NCBI GenBank assembly: GCA_964390495.1
Contig: CAYMIN010000020.1
Span: forward strand, 1-64,000
Origin: UBA11051 sp964390495
Lineage (GTDB): Bacteria > Armatimonadota > Zipacnadia > Zipacnadales > UBA11051
Length of the DNA stretch: 64,000 nucleotides
Direction: 5' to 3'
The stretch's first letter is position 1. Every line of letters begins with the position of its first letter. Shown one piece after another: positions 52,117 to 59,524 of the stretch. The notes under the pieces were generated by a model. The model did not search any database, was not told the DNA's origin, and saw only the letters and a list, made by a program, of their open reading frames with translations. The position numbers and the translations under genes are program-made.

Positions 52117-52362
52117 TTGTTGCGACAGGTATTGTTGATCGCGCTGTATCTGTCTTTGCCGCCGATGATTGCGGCAGCCCTGGCCGGATTCGCCGTGGGA
52201 CTGCTGCAGTCGGCCACCGGCCAAAACGACCAGAGCGTGGCCGTCGTTGTGCGGATACTGGCCGCCGGCGCCGCCGTCATGGTGTTCGGCATGTGGCTGG
52301 TCTCCCTGGCTGGCGATTTCTGGTACAGGCTGTGGAGCAGTCTGCCTGAATTGGTGCAATAG
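52117..52362 (+). CDS. fliQ: Export gate protein FliQ
   Basis: An 81-residue protein from the first conventional start (TTG 52117), with two membrane helices (VLLIALYLSLPPMIAAALAGFAVGLLQSATG and VVVRILAAGAAVMVFGMWLVSLAGDF) and the FliQ pattern LPP, GLLQSATGQND and WYRLWSSLPELV. The frame is open upstream to TGA at 52084 and encodes TNITEAVELLRQVLLIA, the normal FliQ N-terminus. Starting at ACG 52093, 10 nt after GAGGAGGGAG, gives the typical 89 residues. An ATG at 52086 in another frame encodes a nine-residue peptide (MRHEHHRSG) ending at 52115, one base before TTG 52117. Start therefore uncertain: ACG, coupled TTG, or a frameshift. Confidence 0.88.
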   Translation: MLRQVLLIALYLSLPPMIAAALAGFAVGLLQSATGQNDQSVAVVVRILAAGAAVMVFGMWLVSLAGDFWYRLWSSLPELVQ

Positions 52363-52492
52363 CGGCAATGGCGATTGCTTGGTCAGGAGTTAAATCGCGT
52401 AAGCTGTGGGATTGCGCACACAGACCGTTGCTAGAGGGAGCGGCTTGTGCCAGGAGGCGGGAAGTCAGACAGTGCAATCATCTCAACGCTTT

Positions 52493-52565
52493 CGGGCTGG
52501 AAGCTGAGAATGCTTGGGCATTCTCACCTGCCCTTCGGCAAGCTCAGGGCAGGCCGAGCTACGCG
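52493..52565. repeat. Module B interrupted by two nested hairpins
   Basis: Module B begins TCGGGCTGGAAGC (to 52504) and resumes as CCGAGCTACGCG (52554-52565). Between them lie a perfect 9-bp hairpin TGAGAATGC-TTGG-GCATTCTCA (52505-52526) and a 7-bp hairpin CCTGCCC / GGGCAGG around TTCGGCAAGCTCA (52527-52553). Compared with the intact copy at 53399 the insertion is about 50 bp. It fills the gap between fliQ and fliR. Confidence 0.75.
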
Positions 52566-52585
52566 TTGGCAAGGGGTAGTCCGCT

Positions 52586-53323
52586 ATGCCAGCGCTAGCT
52601 GAAGCAGTGCCACTGTGGGGCCTGGTATTCGCCCGCGTCGCCGGCATCGCCTTGTTAGTCCCGCCAATCGGCTGGCGCTATGTGCCGGTCACTATCAGGC
52701 TTGCAGCCGCCGGCATCATCGCGGTGCCGCTGTACTACAGCGCGGGCGGCCTGGAGGCAGCAGCACCGGGCCTAGGCACCTATACGCTGTGGGTTGCCAA
52801 GAACCTGGCAGTGGGGCTGATAATCGGCGGGGCAGTAGCAGTGGTTCTGTGGGCTGCGGTGATGGCCGGCACGTACCTGGAAAGGCTGGCCGGCTGGTCA
52901 TCGCCGACGCCCGAAGCAGGCGTGGCCGGCTCGCTGCTGTACCTGCTGTGCGGGGTCCTGTTTGTGCTGATAGACGGCCACCATGCGGTATTGCGGGTCG
53001 TGGCGGCTTCCTTCGAGACCGTCCCGCTGGGGCCGGCGTCAGTGGGCGACTTGGGTGGGCAGGCCCTGGTGATGCTGCCGGCGCGGATGTTCGCTGCCTC
53101 GCTGATGATCGCCGGCCCGGCGTTACTGGCCGCCTTGCTAGCGATGACACTGCTGGCCGCTGCGGAGCGGGTATCGTCGGAGCTGGGAGCCGGCGGAATC
53201 GGCCGCATCAGCGCGCCGCTGTTGGTGAGCGTGGCCCTGATCGCGGCGCTGCCGGCAGTGGCCTATGTGGCGCTGTGGCAATTGGAAATGGCCCTGCAAG
53301 AGGTCGCAGCCCTGTGGGGATAG
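52586..53323 (+). CDS. fliR: Export gate protein FliR
   Basis: A 245-residue polytopic protein of usual length, with about six hydrophobic segments. Family features visible are LVFARVAGIALLVPPIGWRYVP at the N-terminus, AKNLAVGLIIGGAVAVVLWAAVMAGTYLERLAGWSSPTPEAG, a LLYLLCGVLFVLIDGHHAVLRVVAASFETVPLG segment and AARMFAASLMIAGPALLAALLAMTLLAAAERV-type helices. FliR closes the FliP5-Q4-R1 export gate. AAGGGG precedes the ATG. The 223-bp gap upstream and the 234-bp gap downstream, both filled by repeats, are unusual inside such an operon. Confidence 0.93.
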   Translation: MPALAEAVPLWGLVFARVAGIALLVPPIGWRYVPVTIRLAAAGIIAVPLYYSAGGLEAAAPGLGTYTLWVAKNLAVGLIIGGAVAVVLWAAVMAGTYLERLAGWSSPTPEAGVAGSLLYLLCGVLFVLIDGHHAVLRVVAASFETVPLGPASVGDLGGQALVMLPARMFAASLMIAGPALLAALLAMTLLAAAERVSSELGAGGIGRISAPLLVSVALIAALPAVAYVALWQLEMALQEVAALWG

Positions 53324-53340
53324 TAGGGCGAGCGGCAACG

Positions 53341-53479
53341 GCGGCCCTCACCCTAGCCATCTCCCATAGGGAGAGGGGACAACGACCACGGCAACGGCCT
53401 CGGGCTGGAAGCCCGAGCTAGGCGAGGGTGTTTGGGGGAGGGGACAACGGCAACGACCGGCGCGGTACAGGCCCGCGCC
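53341..53479. repeat. Composite of palindromic modules A, B and C
   Basis: CCCTCACCCTAGCC leads into a short module A, TCTCCC-ATA-GGGAGA (53360-53374). The linker GACAACGACCACGGCAACGGC is followed by module B, CTCGGGCT-GGA-AGCCCGAG (53399-53417), then TAGGCGAGGGTGTTTGGGGGAGGGGACAACGG, then module C, GGCGCGG...CCGCGCC (53459-53479). It fills the gap between fliR and flhB. Confidence 0.8.
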
Positions 53480-53557
53480 CTACAAGGACAAGGACCGGCG
53501 CGACGGTAGATGGAATGCAGCCCGCAGGTTTGGCTGCAGCGGGTAATGAGGTTGAGT

Positions 53558-54286
53558 ATGGCCGAGCAATGGCCCAAACGCTATGAGGCGAGCCAACGTA
53601 AGCTGGAATACCTGCGCAGGCGGGGCAGGCATCCGTTCAGTCCCATGGCCTCGGGGCTGCTGGCGGTCGTCTGTGGCGTGGGTGCGGTGTTGCTGGTTGG
53701 CCGGTGGGCGATACTGGAGCCGCTGTCGCACTTGCTCGGTCTGAGCCTGGGTTCGCCTGAGATGCCCGCCGAGGCGCTATTGCAGCAGACGGCACAGGCT
53801 CTGGGCACAGCCGGCCTCGCTATGGTGCCGGTGGGAATTGCGGTCCTGGCCGGGTGGTTGCTCGGCAACAGCCTGCAGAGCGGCTTTGCGCTGCGGTGGC
53901 CGGGGGCCTCGACCTCCGGACCGACCTACTACACGCTCCCGCGGCGCTATGGTGCCGACACTGCGGTTCGCGGCATCCTCGCGGCGCTGCTGTTGGCCGC
54001 TACTATAGTGACGGTGGCCGGCATCTGCCAGGCCGCTGCGGAACTGCCACTGCGGGGAGAGCTGTCCGTCAGTCGGGCCGGTCACGCGTACCTGCAGCCA
54101 GTGCTGAGCACCTTTCTACCGGCGCTGGTGGCGGTGGTGATGCTGGACGTGGTGTGGAGCCGCTATAGCTATGCGGTCGGGGCGCGCATGACTGAGAGCG
54201 AGCGGCGGCGGGAGGCCGAGGAGAGCGGCATTGGCTGGCTGACCAAGCGACGCCGGGAACGACAACGTCGGCAGGGAGGCAGATGA
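53558..54286 (+). CDS. flhB: Truncated FlhB-like export gate protein
   Basis: A 242-residue membrane protein. The ATG at 53558 follows TGAGGTTGAGT and gives MAEQWPKRYEASQRKLEYLRRRGRHPFSP, the usual FlhB N-terminus. Four hydrophobic segments follow at about 31-50, 85-105, 140-160 and 183-200, ending in LDVVWSRYSY. The cytoplasmic part begins MTESERRREAEESGIGWLTKRRRERQRRQ and then stops. Canonical FlhB continues for over 100 residues with the autocleaving NPTH domain that switches substrate specificity; it is entirely absent. The stop codon overlaps the start of flhA, so the truncation looks like an established gene boundary and not sequence loss. Confidence 0.85.
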   Translation: MAEQWPKRYEASQRKLEYLRRRGRHPFSPMASGLLAVVCGVGAVLLVGRWAILEPLSHLLGLSLGSPEMPAEALLQQTAQALGTAGLAMVPVGIAVLAGWLLGNSLQSGFALRWPGASTSGPTYYTLPRRYGADTAVRGILAALLLAATIVTVAGICQAAAELPLRGELSVSRAGHAYLQPVLSTFLPALVAVVMLDVVWSRYSYAVGARMTESERRREAEESGIGWLTKRRRERQRRQGGR

Positions 54287-56292
54287 TGGAGATCTTCCGA
54301 CAGGTCCCCGCTCAGGCGGTGGTAGCCGTGGCGGCGGCCCTGGCGATGTTAGTGCTGATCGTGCCGCTGGCGGGCTGGGCGCTGGACCTGCTGTTGTCCG
54401 CGAATCTGGCGATTTCGCTGGCAGTGTTCGCCCTGGTGCTGCTGGTCAGTAGGCCGGTGCGACTGACGGGCCTGCCCGGACTGATCGTGACCTCGAGTCT
54501 TGGTCGGGTGGTGCTGGCTCTGGCCGTGGCTCGGAATATTCTGCTAGGGGGGACGGGTGGGGAGGTGGTCGCGGCGCTTGGAGCTCTCGGTGGCGGTGGC
54601 TGGCTAGGTGGGATCGCAGTGGTACTGATGGTGGCGCTGATAGACCTGCTGGTGGTCGGAGTGGGAATGGTGCGGGTGTCCGAGGTTCTGGCCCGCTTTG
54701 CCCTCGACGCCTTGCCGGGACGCCAGATGGGCGTTGATGCTGCGGTCGGGGATGGCCGGCTCACCGCCGAGCAAGCCCGCGACAAGCAGCAGCAGATTGA
54801 CGATGAATGTGCTTTCTACGGCGCTATGGACGGAGCCGCCCGTTTCCTGCGAGGCGACTGCATCACCACGCTGATCATCGTGGTTGCTACGCCCGTGGTG
54901 GCGCTGCTGATTAGCGGGTCAAGCGCAGCAACGAGTGGCGCTGCCCCGGCCACCTACCTGCAGTTGGCGACCGGCCATGGGCTGGTGATTCTGTTGCCGG
55001 GGTTGCTGATCGGCGGAGCCGGGGCGATAGTTCTGGCCCGGGCCGGTAGTCAACAGAGCTTTGGCTCAGAAATTGCAGGTGAACTGCTGGTGCAGCCGAT
55101 GGCTCTGGGAGCGGCCGCCTTGGTACTTCTGGTCATCGCCTTCATTTCACCCACAGCGCGGCTGCCGCTGATCGCAATCGTGTTGATTATTGCCGGGGCG
55201 GCAGTGGTCTTCAGCAGACGGGCCCATGAGGCGGCCCAGCCCGAGGCGCGCGCTCAGCAACGGCGAGGCGAGAACCGCATTGAGTTAGGCCTGGGACTGG
55301 TCCATCTTATCGAGGAGCAAGACTTCGAGACCATGCTCGCCGAGGTGCGAGAACAAGTGCAACGCCGCATCGGCCTGGCCGTGGAGCCTTTTGTGGTGGC
55401 CGATAGCAGCGAATTGGGCATGAATCAGGTGAACCTGGTGGTCAATGGGCAGCTTGCCGGCCAGTACACTGTGCGCCCGGGACGGCTGCTGGGGTTGGGG
55501 GTGTGTGCGGAAGATTTCGCCGGAGCGGATGAGGCGCGCTGTGGTGCGCGAAAGGTGGGCGCGTGGATTGCGCCGGAGGATGAAGAGACGGCCCGGCGCG
55601 AGGGCATAGAGGTGCTCAAGCCGCTGGAGGCGCTGATGGTCTTGACGCAGGACAGGCTGCTGGGCAGCGCCGACCAGCTCTTCGACACCGAATGCGCCGC
55701 CGAAAGGCTGAAGCAAATGGCGAGTACACATCCGGAGTTGCTGGCGGCGGCCGAGGCTCAAGGCCTGGATGCGATACTGCTGCGCCGCCTTGGGACGGCG
55801 CTGGTGGCCGATGGGGTCGGTTTGCATAATCTAGCGGGGATAGTCGAGGGTGCCATCGAGGCGCTGCGCGATGGTGAGGACGAAGCCGGCATAATCGAGG
55901 CAGGGCGCAAGCGGCTTGCGCGAAGCATCTGCCAGGCCGCCGGTCCCGACGGCACGATCCTGGCTATCGAGTTGGCGCCGGAGCTGGCCGAGGAGCTGGC
56001 GGGCAGCTATGCCAACGGTCAACTGGCAATCCCGCCCCAACGCGCTGAAGGCTGGCTGGGAGTACTCTCCGACTACAGCCGCGAGACGTTTCGGCGCAAG
56101 CACCCGATCGCAGTGCTTTGTGACGCGCAACTGCGCCCGGCGCTGAGCAAGCTGATTGCCGAGAGCGGCCAGCATCTGATGGCGATTGCCTTTGACGAGC
56201 TGGCCCCCGATTACGCGGTCGAGCGGCTGGGCGTCATCGCTGAGGCTGAAATATCGGGCCGGCAGCAGGTTGCCGCAGGGTCCGAGGAGTGA
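54286..56292 (+). CDS. flhA: Export gate protein FlhA
   Basis: A 668-residue protein close to the usual 690. Start at ATG 54286, six bases after GGAGG; an ATG one codon earlier is possible. The membrane half (1-315) holds LLLSANLAISLAVFALVLLVSRPV, the FHIPEP signature V-R-V-S-E-V-L-A-R-F-A-L-D-A-L-P-G-R-Q-M and GAMDGAARFLRGDCITTLII. The cytoplasmic domain (about 335-668) has ELGLGLVHLIEE, ELGMNQVNLVVNGQLAG, RRLGTALVADGVGLHNLAGIVEGA and PIAVLCDAQLRPALSKLI. FlhA nonamers form the chaperone-substrate docking ring. The stop overlaps the sigma-factor start (GTGA). Confidence 0.95.
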   Translation: MEIFRQVPAQAVVAVAAALAMLVLIVPLAGWALDLLLSANLAISLAVFALVLLVSRPVRLTGLPGLIVTSSLGRVVLALAVARNILLGGTGGEVVAALGALGGGGWLGGIAVVLMVALIDLLVVGVGMVRVSEVLARFALDALPGRQMGVDAAVGDGRLTAEQARDKQQQIDDECAFYGAMDGAARFLRGDCITTLIIVVATPVVALLISGSSAATSGAAPATYLQLATGHGLVILLPGLLIGGAGAIVLARAGSQQSFGSEIAGELLVQPMALGAAALVLLVIAFISPTARLPLIAIVLIIAGAAVVFSRRAHEAAQPEARAQQRRGENRIELGLGLVHLIEEQDFETMLAEVREQVQRRIGLAVEPFVVADSSELGMNQVNLVVNGQLAGQYTVRPGRLLGLGVCAEDFAGADEARCGARKVGAWIAPEDEETARREGIEVLKPLEALMVLTQDRLLGSADQLFDTECAAERLKQMASTHPELLAAAEAQGLDAILLRRLGTALVADGVGLHNLAGIVEGAIEALRDGEDEAGIIEAGRKRLARSICQAAGPDGTILAIELAPELAEELAGSYANGQLAIPPQRAEGWLGVLSDYSRETFRRKHPIAVLCDAQLRPALSKLIAESGQHLMAIAFDELAPDYAVERLGVIAEAEISGRQQVAAGSEE

Positions 56293-57056
56293 TACGACTG
56301 CGATCACAACAAGTCGGCGTGCGAACCGGTCAGAAGGACGCGAGTACGGCTCGACAGCGGCAGATAACTGAGAATGTTGATCTGGTCCACTACATTGTGA
56401 GTCGGATCGCGATCAACCTGCCGGACAAAGTGGATAGGGAGGACCTGATCAGCGCCGGTCTGATCGGCTTGGTCAAGGCGGCAGACCGCTTTGACGAGAA
56501 GCGCGGCATCAAGTTCCGCACCTATGCCAGCAGTGTGATTCGCGGCGAGGTGATGGAGTCGCTGCGGGCCAAGGACTGGGCGCCTCGCAGCATCCGGCGC
56601 AAGGTGCGTAGGCTGGCCGCAGCCGTGGGGGATCTGGAGGGCCGTCTGGGTCGGCCGGCTACCGACGCCGAGATCGCGGATAATCTCGACATCAGCCTTG
56701 ATGAGTATTATGAGCTGTTGTCCGAGACTAGCAGCGCTAACCTGGTATCGCTGGACGAGATCCTAGACGAGTGGCAGCTAGACGCCGGCGAAGGCGCGAT
56801 GCAACTGGCCGGTGATGACAGCGACAACCCGGCTGCGGTGCTGGATCGGGAAGCCTTGCTGGAGGTGGTAGCCGGAGCGGTGGGGCGGCTGCCGGAACGC
56901 GAGCGGCTGGTGATCGGGCTGTACTATCAGGAGGAGCTGACGCTCCAGGAGATCGGCGAGATCCTGGGTGTTACGGAATCGCGGGTGTGCCAGATCCACA
57001 CTCAGGCAATCACGCGTCTGCGGGCCAGTTTGCACCGTGAGCTGGGCCTGCCGTAA
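56289..57056 (+). CDS. FliA/WhiG-family sigma factor
   Basis: A 255-residue group 3 sigma factor. Region 2 (VDLVHYIVSRIAINLPDKVDREDLISAGLIGLVKAADRFDEKRGIKFRTYASSVIRGEVMESLRAKDWAPRS) is the FliA/SigD/WhiG pattern, including the RxxDWxPRS element. Region 3 (LGRPATDAEIADNLDIS) and region 4 (LPERERLVIGLYYQEELTLQEIGEILGVTESRVCQIHTQAITRLR) are complete. It starts at GTG overlapping the flhA stop. In flagellated bacteria this factor drives late flagellar genes and is held by FlgM; no FlgM is nearby. In non-motile Streptomyces WhiG controls sporulation. Its own targets are not in this window. Confidence 0.93.
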   Translation: MIRLRSQQVGVRTGQKDASTARQRQITENVDLVHYIVSRIAINLPDKVDREDLISAGLIGLVKAADRFDEKRGIKFRTYASSVIRGEVMESLRAKDWAPRSIRRKVRRLAAAVGDLEGRLGRPATDAEIADNLDISLDEYYELLSETSSANLVSLDEILDEWQLDAGEGAMQLAGDDSDNPAAVLDREALLEVVAGAVGRLPERERLVIGLYYQEELTLQEIGEILGVTESRVCQIHTQAITRLRASLHRELGLP

Positions 57057-57097
57057 GCGTCTTTGAGCCGTGCCCCCAATGTCGTGAATTCCACCCT

Positions 57098-57126
57098 TTC
57101 ACTTTCAAGGCCTTGTATGCTATAAT
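57098..57126 (+). promoter_or_regulatory. Extended -10 promoter of the foldase gene
   Basis: TGC-TATAAT with the hexamer at 57121-57126 and a weak TTCACT at 57098-57103 (17-bp spacer). Transcription would begin near 57133, about 54 nt before the start codon of the foldase lipoprotein gene. Confidence 0.6.
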
Positions 57127-57186
57127 CAGCAGGAGTTTGGTGTGTGTATGTCGTTATCCTGATGAATACAAAGGGGTTGCTGTTTC

Positions 57187-58305
57187 TTGCGGGAATCCAC
57201 GAGACTAATCGCGATCTGTTTGGGTGTGATCGTAGGTGTATCGGTAGCGGTTCTAGGCGGCTGCGGTAGCCAGCCGATGGCAGTAGTCAATGGGGTCAAG
57301 GTGACCCGTGCGGAGTTCACTAAGCGGCTTGAGCAGACCCAGGGCAAGCAAGTTCTGGGCGATTTGATTTTGCGGGCGCTGGTCGAGGATGCTTTCGCGA
57401 AATCCGGCCTGACGCTGTCTGATGAGGAGCTTGAGCAGGAGGTACAGAAGGCCAAGGCCACCGCGCCGGATGAGGCTGCCTGGCAGCAGATGCTGGCGGC
57501 CCAGGGGATAGACGAAGAGGAGTTGCGCGACTATTTCGCCTTCAGGATGAAGGTCAGAAAACTGGCGACCAAGGACGTCAGTGTCACCGAGGAGGCACTC
57601 AAGGCATTCTTCGAGGAGAACAAGCAGTTCTTCGACGAGCCGGCAACGGTCGAGTTTTCCGAGATAGTCCTGGCGGATAAGGCCGAGGCCGAGAAGCTTG
57701 CTCAGCAACTGAAAGCTAGCCCAGAGAGTTTCGGGGACCTGGCCCGGCAACATTCGCTTTCGCCAGTTACGCGCGACCGGGGAGGACACCGGGGCAAGGT
57801 GCGTGTCGAAGAGATTACCCCGATCGCAGTGCGGGCCGTGCTCGAGAGGCTGGAGGTCGGGAAGATCAGCGCCCCGATCAGCGCCGAGGGCAACTGGTAT
57901 TTGATCAAGCTGGAGGCTCGGCACGAGGCGAAGCAGGCGACGTTCGAGGAAGTCAAGGCAGAGGTCGAGGAGCAGTACACGCTGCGACACGCCAAATCCG
58001 AGCAAGAGCTGATGAACGATTTGCGCAAGAGCGCGCAGGTGACGGTGATTGACCCGCAGTACCAGTCATTGAACGAGTTCTTCCGCCCGGAGCCGAGTAG
58101 TCTGCCAACCTTTGGCGCGGGGGAGAAGCCCAAGGCCGGCAAGGCGCCGGAGAGTGAGGCGGCCAAGGGCGCCTCTGGTGAGGGCAGGGCTGTGAAGCAG
58201 CAGCCGGCGGAGAAGCAACCACAGCCGGTGCAGACTTCCGAGGCAGACAAACAGGCCGAGAAGGCGTACCCGGAGCCGGCGGAGCAGCAGCCTGAGACGC
58301 CGTAA
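57187..58305 (+). CDS. SurA/PrsA-like peptidyl-prolyl isomerase lipoprotein
   Basis: A 372-residue extracytoplasmic foldase. Start TTG at 57187, 10 nt after AAGGGG. The signal (LIAICLGVIVGVSVAVL) ends with lipobox L-G-G-C. A SurA-N-like helical domain (VVNGVKVTRAEFTKRLEQ, LSDEELEQEVQKAKA) surrounds a parvulin domain at about 152-245: VEFSEIVLADKAEAEKLAQQLKASPESFGDLARQHSLSP, then GKISAPISAEGNWYLIKLEARHEA. The C-terminal 75 residues are low-complexity Lys/Glu/Pro/Gln. It probably helps exported proteins fold. It heads a run of housekeeping genes and has its own promoter. Confidence 0.88.
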   Translation: MRESTRLIAICLGVIVGVSVAVLGGCGSQPMAVVNGVKVTRAEFTKRLEQTQGKQVLGDLILRALVEDAFAKSGLTLSDEELEQEVQKAKATAPDEAAWQQMLAAQGIDEEELRDYFAFRMKVRKLATKDVSVTEEALKAFFEENKQFFDEPATVEFSEIVLADKAEAEKLAQQLKASPESFGDLARQHSLSPVTRDRGGHRGKVRVEEITPIAVRAVLERLEVGKISAPISAEGNWYLIKLEARHEAKQATFEEVKAEVEEQYTLRHAKSEQELMNDLRKSAQVTVIDPQYQSLNEFFRPEPSSLPTFGAGEKPKAGKAPESEAAKGASGEGRAVKQQPAEKQPQPVQTSEADKQAEKAYPEPAEQQPETP

Positions 58306-58382
58306 CCTGGCGCTTGACTCGGCGACTAGTGCAAGCAGGCGGCCACTGGCGGTGGCCGCTTGTGAGTGCGTGCAAGCCAGCG

Positions 58383-59159
58383 ATGAGCGAATTCGAACGC
58401 CTGATACAGATCATGGCCAGACTGCGGCAGCCGGGAGGCTGCCCCTGGGACCAGCAGCAGAACCACCGCAGCCTGCGGCCCTATCTGCTGGAGGAAACCT
58501 ACGAAGTCATCGAGGCTCTGGACAGCGGTGATCTGAAGGCTTTACGGTCTGAACTCGGCGATCTGCTACTGCAGATCGTTTTTCATGCGCAAATCGCCTC
58601 GGAAAGCGGCGAATTTGACATCGAGGACGTGGCTCGTAGCATCAACGAGAAGCTGGTCCATCGCCACCCGCATGTGTTCGGAGAAGTGCAAGTGGCAGAT
58701 GCTTCCGAGGTACTTGTAAACTGGGAGAAGCTGAAGTTAGAGGAGCAGGAGAACTCCCAACGTAGCTCGGCACTCGATGGGATTCCGGCCGGCCTGCCGG
58801 CCCTGCACCATGCCACGAAGGTGCAGAAGAAGGCCGCCAGGGTGGGATTTGACTGGGACGATGCCGGCGGGCCGATGGCTAAGATCGGCGAAGAGCTTGC
58901 AGAACTGCAGCAGGCGCTGGCGAGCGAGGATGGCGAGGCTGCCGAACGCGAGCTGGGAGACCTGCTATTCGCCATCTGCAACCTGGCGCGCTTCCTCAGG
59001 ATTGACAGTGAGAGCGCGCTGCGCGAGGCCGTGACCCGGTTCCGGAGCCGCTTCGGAGCAATGGAACAGGCCGCCCGCGAGCAGGGCAAGTGCATGGCCG
59101 AGATGAGTCTGGACGAGTTGGAGAGGCTCTGGCAGCAGGCCAAGGCCGAGGAGCAGTAG
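58383..59159 (+). CDS. mazG: MazG nucleoside triphosphate pyrophosphohydrolase
   Basis: A 258-residue tandem MazG protein of canonical length, hydrolysing (d)NTPs to NMP and pyrophosphate. The first domain has GGCPWDQQQNHRSLRPYLLEETYEVIEAL and SELGDLLLQIVFHAQIA (EExxE and ExxD metal ligands). The linker has VNWEKLKLEE and HHATKVQKKAARVGFDW. The second domain has KIGEELAELQQAL and ERELGDLLFAICNLARFL. The ATG at 58383 begins the conserved part; upstream codons give a Trp/Arg-rich leader. It is 3 bp from the following S4-domain gene. Confidence 0.93.
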   Translation: MSEFERLIQIMARLRQPGGCPWDQQQNHRSLRPYLLEETYEVIEALDSGDLKALRSELGDLLLQIVFHAQIASESGEFDIEDVARSINEKLVHRHPHVFGEVQVADASEVLVNWEKLKLEEQENSQRSSALDGIPAGLPALHHATKVQKKAARVGFDWDDAGGPMAKIGEELAELQQALASEDGEAAERELGDLLFAICNLARFLRIDSESALREAVTRFRSRFGAMEQAAREQGKCMAEMSLDELERLWQQAKAEEQ

Positions 59160-59162
59160 CCG

Positions 59163-59435
59163 ATGCGCCTCGACATCTTCCTGCGGAATGCCGGCATCAT
59201 CCCTCGGCGCAGCCGGGCCAAGGAGGCCTGTGAGGAGGGTCTGGTGGCGATTGACGGCAAGGTTGCCAAGCCCAGCGCCGAAGTCAAGCCGGGTCAGAAG
59301 CTGAGAGTCGAACTGAACATGCAAACCAGGGAGTATCAGGTGTTGGAGCTGCCCAGAGTGCCGGCGGCCAAGCAACAGCGGGAGAACTATGCGAGACTGC
59401 TGTCTCGTAGCCGTATGGATGTTGACGAATGGTAG
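59163..59435 (+). CDS. S4-domain RNA-binding protein (RqcP/Hsp15-like)
   Basis: A 90-residue protein formed mainly by one S4 domain: MRLDIFLRNAGIIPRRSRAKEACEEGLVAIDGKVAKPSAEVKPGQKLRV, with a basic tail. Size and sequence are those of RqcP (YabO) and Hsp15, which bind 50S-peptidyl-tRNA complexes in ribosome-associated quality control. In many Gram-positive genomes rqcP lies beside mazG and upstream of divIC/ftsB, a grouping echoed here. GAGGAG precedes the ATG, 3 bp after mazG, indicating co-translation. Confidence 0.87.
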   Translation: MRLDIFLRNAGIIPRRSRAKEACEEGLVAIDGKVAKPSAEVKPGQKLRVELNMQTREYQVLELPRVPAAKQQRENYARLLSRSRMDVDEW

Positions 59436-59524
59436 GGAACATACAACGCGGGGCGGCTCATGAGAGCCTGCCAAGCACAAATTGCAGCGGGAAACGGCCC
59501 GCAACAGGCTGAGGAGGTCTGTGA

